Shown here: positions 47,413 to 58,100 of the stretch, piece by piece
Numbering within the stretch: position 1 is the stretch's first letter
Layout of the letters: every line of letters begins with the position of its first letter
NCBI GenBank assembly: GCA_018894105.1
Contig: CM032123.1
Span: 27,629,744-27,693,743 of the forward strand
Reading direction: 5' to 3'
Source of the DNA: Jacaranda mimosifolia
Lineage: Eukaryota > Streptophyta > Magnoliopsida > Lamiales > Bignoniaceae
DNA: 64,000 nucleotides
Translations under genes and position numbers: made by a program
The notes under the pieces: model-generated
What the model saw: the letters and a program-made list of their open reading frames with translations, nothing else
Database searches by the model: none
What the model was told of the DNA's origin: nothing

Positions 47413-48015
47413 CTGGGGTTGTTCATCGGATCGGATTTACCCAATGAACCCAAAAACTCAAACCAAACCAACATAATTTATTTGGGTTGGATCGAATAAT
47501 GGAGTCCAATTAGGTAAAACTCGATCCAAACTAATTGCAATTGGTTGGACTCGATTTCTTTTTCGCATACCCAAACTAACCTGACCTGACCTGACCCGAT
47601 TAACCTGACTAAAATTTAAAAATATTTTTTTTTATTTTTCTTCACTTTTCCATCTCTAGTCGGTAATCTCTTTGATATGCGTTGGAGTTTGATAAATTTA
47701 TTTTTGTCTGCATACATATTTAAATTTCTATCATTTGATTGAAGAAATTAGAATTTTACAATTTAATTAGTATATAGTTTTCATATTAAAATATAAAGAG
47801 GAGGAAAAAAAGAAGAAAAAAAAGAAGAAACAAGTAGATCTGAACCAACCCGACCCAAATTGGACTAGGTTGGTTTGGGTTTGAAGATTTAATTTTCATG
47901 AAACCCGACCCAACCCAACCCAACCCAACCCAACCCAACCCAACCCAATTAAGTTTAATTGGTTTGGACTGATTTTTCTTGCAAACCCGACCTAACCCCA
48001 CTCGTGAACACCCCT
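47413..48015. mobile_element. hAT-type element nested inside the MULE
   Basis: The left end is TGGGGTTGTTCATCGGATCGG-like. The right end, reverse complemented, starts TAGGGGTGTTCACGAG. Flanks are CTAGCCGC on the left and CCAGTCGC on the right, an 8-bp duplication with two mismatches. The subterminal regions carry GGTTTGGGT/AACCCGACC words, including an (AACCC)n run at about 47898-47947. Length is about 600 bp with no transposase frame. It interrupts the GC-rich core of the host MULE, so it inserted later. Confidence 0.65.
47898..47947. repeat. (AACCC)n pentanucleotide run
   Basis: About nine AACCC units lie inside the nested hAT element. The unit differs from the plant telomere repeat (CCCTAAA), so this is a transposon-internal microsatellite. 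Confidence 0.8.
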
Positions 48016-49350
48016 ACCAGTCGCTTGCTGTTGTGGCCTGGCTATGGCCAGCAGTTGGTCACCCATTACCATAGCAGACACTGGCCAGGCCAGCTAAGCG
48101 ACCAATAGCCACGGCTAAGCCAACAACGACTAGGCAGGGTGAGGTGGGTGGGTGGTTGGATCTTGTTTTTTTTTCATTCTTTAATAAATTTTAATAAAAA
48201 TTTTTACTTATCCTTTTTGTTTCTAATTTTTGTTTATTTATTTTTTAATGAATAAATATATTTAACTAATTATTTTAAATATTTTTTCTTTAACATTATT
48301 AAGTAAGAAATTTAAAATACTAATTATATTTTTTAGTCCTAAAAATATTAATTACAAATAATTTTAAAGAATAAATTTTAATAAATTCATTACTTATTCT
48401 CTTTTTAAAAATTATTGTTTATTTATTTTTACTCAATAAATATATTTAGTTAATTATTTTGAATATTTGTTATTTAATATTATTAAGTATGTAATTTAAT
48501 GCCAATTAATTAAGAATGTTTTAGTCCTAAAAGAATATTAATTACAAATAAGCTCCTAAAAAATTTGAAATCTTACAATACTATCCCTGAGAGTATTTTC
48601 GATAATGAAAAAAGGTCAAACTTAGTCAAAAATGAGGTCAGATACAATAAGGGCATTTTAAAATTTTACCTATATTTTTTAATGGTGCCAGGTCAAAATC
48701 CTAATGGCAACTAACATTAGGGGTTAAATGTTGGATGACGATAAACGTCAAAAGGATAAATGTAATTTTCAAAACAACAAGGATTTTTTTATAATTAGGG
48801 CAAATCTCAGGGGGTCTAAATGTAATTCACCCTTTATTTTTTAGTAATGATATTTTTTATGCAGCAATAATTTTTTGTTTTATCATCATATGACTTAATA
48901 GTGGCATGAATTAGTGCTTTAAATTGTTATTATTGATAATTAATGATAGGGCAAATGTCATAAATGGTCCTTAAAGTTTAGTTTAGAATCACTTTAGTCC
49001 TCAAACTTTAAAACTTTATTTTTAGTCCCTAACGTTTGGATTTAGTTTCAATTTAGTCCCTAAATCAACTTTCCGACAACTTTTCACTGGAAAATTGAAC
49101 GAGTTTGACATTTTTAAGGGCAAAATTATCAATTTATAGTTTTATGTTTCACTTTAGTCCTTATATAAGATTTTATGTTCCACTTTAGTCCCTATATAAG
49201 ATTTTATGTTCCAATTTAGTCCGTATGTTACTTTTTTCTTTTTCTTTTTTTCTTTTCATAATATATGTGCATTAATATCATTTGTGATACTATTATAATT
49301 AATAATATTATTGATATATTAATCTTATTATTATTATGATTAATTATTGA

Positions 49351-50164
49351 TGAGGGTGAAAATTGTATTTTGGTGTATTGGGCTGATATTGGAAGAAATC
49401 GACCTAAGGAAGGTCTAGGAGTGAGCTTCTAGTGAATCAGGGTCGAATCCTGCAATCAACAACAAATGTCAAGCTAGTCGAGGGCATCACTCCGACACTC
49501 AAATCAGTATGGATCGACTAAAGAGATGAACAACAAACTGAGAGCACAAGATAAGAAATTGCATACCTTGCTGAAGGGTTGTGATGGGGCATTTATAGTT
49601 TTCTCACTGGGGTTGATATAACTATGATGCCCTCACGAAATTGAAGTAGCTCTTGTGCTGGACTGAGGGCTATGAAGTCTTCTCCTTCCCATGTACTATT
49701 CCAGGTGGTGCGACCTAAGGCATAGAAGTACACTGGTGGCGTGTTCTATCCTGAGTCCATTGAGGCAAGGTGGTACTGTAGTGGCATGCATTATTAATGC
49801 GGAGGCACGTCACCAGGGGGAGCATTTAATGCGGTGGAGAGGCTACTACCTTTCCTCGGCCTCCATGGTTGATACGGATGTTCCTGTATAACACTCCTCG
49901 AGCTACAGTTGATCTGTTTTAGATTAACCACGTTGGGCGAAGTTAGGGAAATTGACTAGAGGTCCAAGTTGATCAGCCTCTGGTCGACTTGGCGGGTATC
50001 AGTGCTCTGCTTTAACGGATTTCAACTATGGTCGAGTTACGATCGAGTCTGTTAATAATTGGGTCATCTGGCATCCTCTTTCCGCTCTGGTCAACTATCC
50101 TGGGGTTGGGCCTGTTGGATCGTCACGCCTTTCTGCTTTGGTCGAGTATCTATTGGGCTATCCC

Positions 50165-50168
<4 letters not shown>
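49351..50168. mobile_element. GC-richer insert inside the MULE: candidate solo LTR or captured fragment
   Basis: Between AT-rich flanks lies about 820 bp of clearly higher GC that starts TGATGAGGGTG and ends CTATCCCA, so it has TG...CA ends. A TATA-like GGGGCATTTATAG near 49585 could be an LTR promoter. No 5-bp target duplication could be confirmed because the right flank is an AAT microsatellite. No recognisable protein was seen in six frames (the longest frame, 49691-49891 +, has no known domain). A captured host fragment is the alternative. Confidence 0.35.
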
Positions 50169-50202
<34 letters not shown>

Positions 50203-50203
50203 T
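50165..50203. repeat. (AAT)n microsatellite
   Basis: About twelve AAT units border the GC-richer insert inside the MULE. Confidence 0.85.
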
Positions 50204-50787
50204 TAACATTTATTAATATCATGTATTATTATTAGTAGTTTTAATATTATAATAATAATAAATTATTATATTAATAATATTTATAATATTATTAATACTA
50301 TATATTATGAATATAATTAAAATTATTATAATATAATTTTTATTATTATTAATATATCACTAATCATACAATTAATATTATTAATTATAATAGTATCACA
50401 AATGATAGTAATATATCAATAATATATTAGTATCAATTATATATACACACATGCACATATATTTATGAAAAGAAAAAAAGCAAAAGAAAAAAAGTAACAT
50501 CGGGACTAAATTGGAACATAAAATCTTATATAGGGACTAAAGTGGAACATAAAATCTTATATAAGGACTAAAGTGAAATATAAAACTATAAATTGACAAT
50601 TTTGCCCTTAAAAATGTCAAACTTGATCAATTTTCCGGTGAGAAGTTGCCAGAAAGTTGATTTAGGGATTAGATTAAAATTAAATCCAAACGTTAGGGAC
50701 TAAAAAATGAATTTTTAAAGTTTGAGGACTAAAGTGATTCTAAACTAAAACTTTAGGGACCATTTATGACATTTGCCCTTAATGATA

Positions 50788-52159
50788 TATGTATAATTTT
50801 GAATAAATTGTCTCTATGATTTTTGAAAAGATTTTATTTATTACTAAAGATATGTCATCAATTGTCAAGACTTGTAAAATCATTATTATGACAGAACAAA
50901 ATCTTTTATTATTTTATATATGTAACTTGAACTTTTCAATCATCACTTATTATTTTATTATTATTATTTTTTTCTTGTAGTGTGTCTAATCATTCAAACT
51001 TTTAAAACAATACAATTATTGTAAAGTTTTGCACTAACTTCATTTTGCCATTTGAAAAGTTCTAATTTTATTATTATTGATTAGCCCTTAAATTTTGTAA
51101 AACTCAAAAAGGCCCCACCTTGCCTATGTTGTGTCCGATACCATGTCATTTTTATCTTTTCCTTATTTCGCATGTTCGATATTGCAGGGGAATGGTATGG
51201 AGTATCCATATATTATAGTGGCGAGCTTTGAGCTTATAAAATTAAATGGAACTCTATTTAAAAATATTAACTCTGGCTTAACCTAACATACTTGTAAAAC
51301 TAAAATTGGATTCAAGTTAGAATTTCGAGGTCGAGCTTACCTACAAAAAATATTTAAATAAATCTAAATTATTTTTTGATTATTTTAAATGATACTATTT
51401 TTTTTTTATTCTTTCATCATTCTTATATTATTATTACATGTTATACTTAAATTTATATATAGTTTTTATATTATTTTCTATTAATTATAATACATAATTA
51501 CTATTGAGAACACAATATTTTATTTTATTTCAACAAATATTTTTAAATTTAATATCAATACACAAAAATTATCAAGAAGTTCCACTTTGTTGTTAATGAC
51601 AATAATAATATTTTATTTCTTCACTATTATTACTAGCAAAATTAAGTATCTTTTTCAAGAAAAGGGGAAAAAAAGGGTGGGGTGGGGTTGGGGGGGTAGA
51701 CAGATAAACTTTTAAGAATTTATACTTGAGCTCCAACATTGCTACAAAACTTGAATTCAAATCAAGTCTTATTCAAGTCAGCTCATTTATTCAAACTAGT
51801 TCGCCGAACTCACGATTCGAACCAACTCATCTTACATCCCTACACACATGCACAAATTCAAAAGGTGTCATATATATCAGCACATTTGAGCGATAAATAC
51901 AACCGGGTGTAAAAATTAAATTAGATGGCATAGCTAGAAAGGCAACAAGTGAATTTCACTGTTAGTACAACCCAAACATGAAATCAAATACTAGCCTGTG
52001 ACAAAATTCATGCCTTTCCTAGCAACATGTTATCTCTACTACAGCTTCATACCATTTGGCACCATTCCTAGCAGCACATCATCTTGATACTATAACATGG
52101 TCAAAACAAAATATACCACTCATCTTACTCAACCTAAGCAATCCCATAAATATAGTAAA
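50788..52159. other. Intergenic DNA downstream of QTRT2, with a hAT-like fragment
   Basis: AT-rich. At about 51215-51842, GAGCTTTGAGC and GAGGTCGAGCTTACC on one side and CTTGAGCTCC, AACTCACGATTCGAACC and ATCTTACATCCCTA on the other look like a decayed hAT MITE; the left terminus is not intact. A G-rich run lies near 51670-51700. The last few hundred bases probably include the QTRT2 3' untranslated region (minus strand). No other gene was seen. Confidence 0.4.
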
Positions 52160-55100
52160 TCATGTACTCAAAGCAGCAGCAGCAGCAAAAATATGGTCAC
52201 GCCTCGTTTCCACAAACTTTTGGTGAAATTCCTCAAATGTTCCTCTCTTAATTGCTTCTCTAATGATGCGGAAGAATCCTAGATAATGATGCGTGTTGTG
52301 ACTAAAAAGATAGCAGAAACCTCTATGTTAGGAATGAATATATCAACAGCAAATAATGCTCAGCTGCAATAGGGTACGGAAATCAGTACATACATTTCTA
52401 ATAGAATCTGTGCCAACATCTCATGAACGTTAAACAGATGGTTTATATAAGCCTTGGTATGATTCTGACATGTGTAGCACTTACAGCCCTCAAGAATTGG
52501 TGATGTGTCTTTCCTGTAAAAACAAATTAGAAGAGATATGAAAAAAATATAATCTTTCAACAGTATTGATCAACTTCAACGAAGAGCAGCAACACACCAA
52601 ATAATAGCAGGGCATGGACAAAGCAAAATAGATAAATTGCCGAAGCAATTAAAAAGAGACAATGCCTCAGAAAGCTTCTTTCTAGTACATACAGTGGGCA
52701 ACATCATGCAACCCTAAACATAGCCAAGCATTCATTTAACGTTTGAAAATTGTCGAGATCATATAACATCTGCAGTGAGTGATATTTGAAACTAAGTTAA
52801 GCCACACGGGCAAAAACCAAAATTGCTGATGCCAAAAAGATCAGAAAGTATGTCTATGTTATGAAGCAACAACACGTACACAAATAGAACAAAGGCACCA
52901 AATGTTTGTTTCAGAACAAAGGTGAGTTTGATGCAGAAACACTCATTCCCCATACAGCAGATGCCAACTGCAGCGAAGTTACTTCAGACTTCAAGAGTAT
53001 ATTGCAGAAACAAATGAATAATAACCTGTAAATGGTTGCTCTTAAATTGATCTTCGTGCCATCTCTACCAGTATCACTTAGCTGATCACCATGACCGTGT
53101 CTCCCAGTTTCCTCTGAAGGAAACGTAAGAGCAAGGCCTCCAAGTGTAAGCTGGTAAATATATCTGTCAAACATTTGTAACTCATATTTCAGAGTTGTTG
53201 CTTAAATTATACAATGATAATAACAAACTTATTAACTGTGATAACAGATGCTACTGAAAAAGCCAATTATTGAATGTTTTTTGAGGCATACTACATACAA
53301 ACTTATTAATAAATATCTATCACTATAAGTATTTGTCATTATTATAATTATTATTCATTGAGATAGAGAAGGCAGGTTTAGGCTAAAGAGGGTTGCTGAA
53401 CTTGGCAACATAGCAACATACGTAGAGTCAAATAGGTCAATGCCCGCAGCAACACCTTGCAAGACTTCCTCTGCAAAATTGAAAACCTGATGAGATTCAA
53501 TACAGAGAAAAGCCATTCAATGGTACACACCAGAAATGTAGTTCTATGCAGAAAATTATTTCATCCTAACCAAAAGTGCAGGTGTCTCATTTCCATTTTG
53601 GTCAATCAAACATAACAAGGTTCATATATCATAGATCAAATACAATCAACCGGTATCTGGTACTGATATCAATTTTAGTGTCTAGCCTACTAATAGTTGC
53701 AGCCCACTCGGACTTCAAAAGTTTGAAATAGATTTATTTTAAGGAAAAAAGAAATAAAGTATAAGATCAGTGCATACCAGGTAGTCCAAGACCACATATC
53801 TGGCGTGGCTTATCCTCTGGTAAACTCTCCTGAAGTTACGAGTAAAGAACAACTAAGCACGTACAGAATATGCCAGATTTTACAATAAATCCAATTTTTT
53901 TTGAAAACCACAAAAAAGGAACAAGAAGAATTGATTAAAGCATGCAATTCATCAAGCATTGGGATCATGGAAATTTGTTGTGGCAACTTATGCTTTCCTG
54001 CAAATACTACATCTAAGTTTCAGTACTCTGATATGCAAAGCAATATCAAGAAGCTCATGCATGCAGATCAAGAAAGTTTTTTAACCAGTTGCATCAAATT
54101 GTAAGAACAAAGCAAGAGATTGTAGCAGAACTAAACCCCCCAAAAAACAAAACATAACGCAAGTACAATTAAATCTATACCAGGGTTAATCACAGCCTGT
54201 TTCCCCATTGTAGCGTTTCCTTTTTGTTTCTCGTAGAACCATTTTCTCTTCAAATTCCCACTCTCAAATTTACAGAATTTTGTTTAATATTTGATTCCCA
54301 TTAAATTCATTTTTAACATGGACTTTATCTTAGACACAATCAGGGAGGTACAAGTACGACACAACCGCTTCTGTTGTGAAGCAATGCCCTTTTTCTAAAT
54401 TTTATGCAACAGTGCAAATTAGAAATACCACAGAAATAACAAGTTCCCACTGAAACAACAGTTCATACAGTAAGAGCACTGAGAAGAGCAGGGCGTTCGT
54501 CCATACTCTCTCCAAGGCCAAAGCCACCAATGCAGAAACCTGCAGAATACAACAGCTTCTCACTATGGATAATGGAAAATGCTGATTTGGACAGAAAAGG
54601 TATAAAGAATCTTAAAATGCATTTAACCTATTTATTAGACTATGTGGCATTCAAATATAACAAATAAAGGAGGTATTGATAAGTCCACAAATTGATGCTT
54701 AATATGAATGTAAATACAGACTTAGCAAACATCTTTTATGCCTAAAAGTTATTTACGTATGCTAATTTGGTAAAAATTTGGATTCACAGGGTATAAGAGA
54801 AGAAATTTGGTAAAAGGAGAAGTAAATAAGCATTGGCAAGACAGAAGAGCGCCTGTGTTAGAGCACGACACGTTGCAATGAACTAGGTGGAAGAGCTTCG
54901 ACACCAGGTCCAAGGCTTTGACGGAAACAAGGAGTAAAATAGGGCACAAGCTCATTTCACCCTGCGCATGTCAGCATAAATCTGAAGAATGATGCTCAGA
55001 GTTTGACATAAAGGGATGAAGAATTTCATTGAGATTTTTCTGAAACACTTTATTGCCAAATATAAAATTATAAATAGATCTTTTAAACTGATTTTAGAGT

Positions 55101-58100
55101 TTTGAACTAAGACATGAAGTTTTGCAAGAATTCAAGATTCAAAAGAAAAGAAACAAGAGATCAAATTTGTCTAGCAATAGTGTTTCTTCTTCCCCTTCTT
55201 ACTCTTATTTCATTCATGTAATGTTTACGATGTTTTATTTTGTTCATGTTTTGTTTGACAAATCAATTGTGAACTAATTCGCTATTCTAGGAATATGATG
55301 AATTCATTTCGAATAAATTGATTGTTTGATTTTCTTCTGCAAATTTGATGACCTTTTGAATTATTTTTTCTATTGTATGTTTTTCCTATTTCGTTATCTG
55401 ATCAATGGTCAAATGCACCTCTAAATAATAGAAAATTTTTGGAAAAGATAATTTAGGAATTGATTGATGATAGAAGAACCTAGATTTAATTATTCATATA
55501 GATGAATGAGTTAATTTGCAAAAGGATGATAACTTGCTTGCCCTAGGTAATCAATTGAGTGGAACCTTCTCATCCATAATTTAGTTAATCTCATACGAAT
55601 ATATTAAATTGATAAATTAGGGTATTTATTGAGAGTAATTAGGAGTAAAGTTTCTTCTTCCCCTTTTTACTCTCTTTTTATTCCTTTCATGCTTATAATT
55701 TTTCATTTTATCCATAGTTTTTTTGACAAATCAATCATTAACTAATTTGTTATTCTAGGATTATAATGGATTGATCCCAATAAGTTGATCCCTTAATTTT
55801 CTTCGAAGATGATGATTTTTTGGGTTATTTCTTCTATTGTGTGTTTTTTTTTATTTGATTGCCAGATTAACAGTCAAATGCATCTCTAAACCCTAGAAAA
55901 ATCTTGAAAAAGATAAATTAGGGGTTGATTGGCAATAGAGGAGCCTAGGTTTAATTATTCAAATAGATGAATAAATTAATTTGTAAGTAGGATAGTAATT
56001 GCCTTAGCTAATCAATTGAGTGGAACCTTCTAATTCATAATTTAGTTAACTCTAGCAGGAATATAATGAATTCTAAATTAGGGATTTTATTATCAGTAAT
56101 TTGGAAGAACTTCAATTAGACTCAAGATTAATAACTCATTAAATTCATAGGAAGGAAATAATGTAATTAATGAAGTTGAGTTGATGATATCATAATTCCA
56201 AACTTCAATATCTTAATCAAACCACAATCAGTTACAATTTTTCTATTTTCATTAGCCTAATTTTCAAATCAATTAATTTAATTATTGTTTGAATAAAACA
56301 AACCTATGACAAATTAGTAATTAATGGCGAATAATTTAGTTTATCATGGGATCAACACTCTACACATCACTTTATTACTTGTTGCCACACGTGCACTTGC
56401 GTGACTGATTGCATAATTTGTTTTGCAGAAAACAGATATAAGAAGCATTACTGCCCAAACAAAATCATAAAGCAGTTTGATTTAACTTTTTATATTTGAT
56501 TAGCTTTAGGTGACATTTATCAAATTTTCCGCCCGTTTTCGCTTCTTCAAAAACCAAAACATTGAAAATTTGTTTGCTTTAACTCATTTTCAAATGGCAA
56601 TCTTAAAATCTCTTGAAAATACACATAATTTTTTTCAAACACATGACACCTTTTTCTATCCTTTTTTTAAAAATCTAACCCCCTTTTTTCATAAAAAATA
56701 AGTCCACTTTCAAAAGACATTACTTTCAAGCTTCGGAAGTGTGTAAGCCAAACATGCTTTTGTTTTCATAAGTATCACATCAACCATCCCTTAAACAATT
56801 TCATTTTTACATTAACTTACCAAAACGTTTTTAGTCTCTCACTCCAAGGGCGTCCTATTTCCAACTTTGGACATCAAATTCTCTTAAAATGAAAATGAAA
56901 ATAAAATCCAATAGAGCTTTAAAATTTTATTTGAACCTAAATAATGCCAAAAGTGATTTTCATATGTTATATCAGATAATAATCAGAAATTAATTAATGG
57001 CTATAAATACCTGACACATTTCGTTTTGCAACTTCTTGAGCACAGCGTTTTCGTTCCTCAATTTTAGAGCCTCCTACAATGGACCCAAATACAGCTCCAC
57101 CTGTCTATATTCAGTAATTAATGTATGCAAAAACAAGCTACTAAACAGTTCAAGAGGTATAGCTTCAGATTTACATGTTCCTTTAATTACAAATGTGCCT
57201 CAATCAATGTTTTCCACTCTTCCATGTGTCTCTTGACCACTTTCCTAGCCTCCTAATGAGAAATAGTTATATCCAAAAGAAGAAATACCTTTCTAATGTT
57301 CAATTAATTTTTGTGTAACTATATGCCATGACACGCATATCTATTATCTACATTGACATAAATAAGAGAATACGGACCCATATTAGCATTTAGTCACATG
57401 CATACACTGGCATGCTTCATAGGCAAGTACAATATATCTGTTATGCATGCAAACTTAGGGAAACAAAGAGAAGGGATCAGGAGAGAGGAGGTATATAGCA
57501 TGAGCACATGGTGAAGGCTAGAATTGTAAAAATGGTGTAAAGATCTCCCTTCTGCTTGTATGAATAAAAAGTGGATAAACAATTAAGACCTTGGGCAAAA
57601 TGCGGTGAGCAAAATTTCCTCATACTACACTAATATATTTATGGGAAACACACAATACTATCAATGGTCTTGTTTTCTTGGTCATCAGCAATATCTAAAC
57701 TAAAAAAAATATTGAGTAGCGCATAGTGCAGAGACGCGCAAAGACCCCTGGAGCTATAGCGCATAACATAGCACATAGCGCACAATGAGTATATACATAT
57801 ATATTTCAAAACACCAAAACTAGCAATTCGGCAGGAAAAAAATCAGTAATTGATAAATTAAAATTCAACATTTGAACATAGTAATTAACAAATTAAAATT
57901 TAGCACTTGATCAATTAAATAAATTAGCAAATCAAAAATTTTCTAACAGAAAACTGCTAACCAATCAAGTAGGAGAATAAAACATGGAAGAACGTCAAAG
58001 ATACTGGTCTTGGGAAAAAAATAGTAGAAGAGAAAAACAGCCTTGTTTTTGGGAAGATGAAAGGAACCCTCCCCCCCCCCCCCCCACCAAACCCAAAAAA

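Larger units (their letters stand above)
46783..48832. mobile_element. Non-autonomous Mutator-like element (2.05 kb) with perfect 9-bp target duplication
   Basis: The left end is GGGTGAATTACATCCAGACC. The right end, reverse complemented, is GGGTGAATTACATTTAGACC. The inverted repeats stay alignable for about 85 bp (GTTTTGAAAATTA is shared near their inner part). The flanks are the identical 9-mer TTTATTTTT at 46774-46782 and 48833-48841. Long inverted repeats plus a 9-bp duplication define MULEs. The interior is AT-rich with a GC-rich core (about 47395-47412 and 48015-48160: GGCCATGGCTAGCCGC, GGCCAGGCCAGC) that is interrupted by a nested hAT element. No transposase frame was found. Confidence 0.85.
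48949..50778. mobile_element. Non-autonomous Mutator-like element (1.83 kb) with long TIRs and perfect 9-bp target duplication
   Basis: The left end is GGGCAAATGTCATAAATGGTC, with the same sequence reverse complemented at the right end. Inverted repeats run for about 290 bp (48949-49240 and 50490-50778) and include internal tandem words TTTATGTTCCACTTTAGTCC. The flanking 9-mer TTAATGATA is identical at 48940-48948 and 50779-50787. The centre contains an AT-rich zone, a GC-richer block (about 49350-50165) and an AAT-repeat tract. No transposase frame is present. Confidence 0.88.

Noticed and set aside
47898..47947. Possible interstitial telomere repeat
   Set aside because: The unit is AACCC, not CCCTAAA, and it sits inside a hAT-type element.
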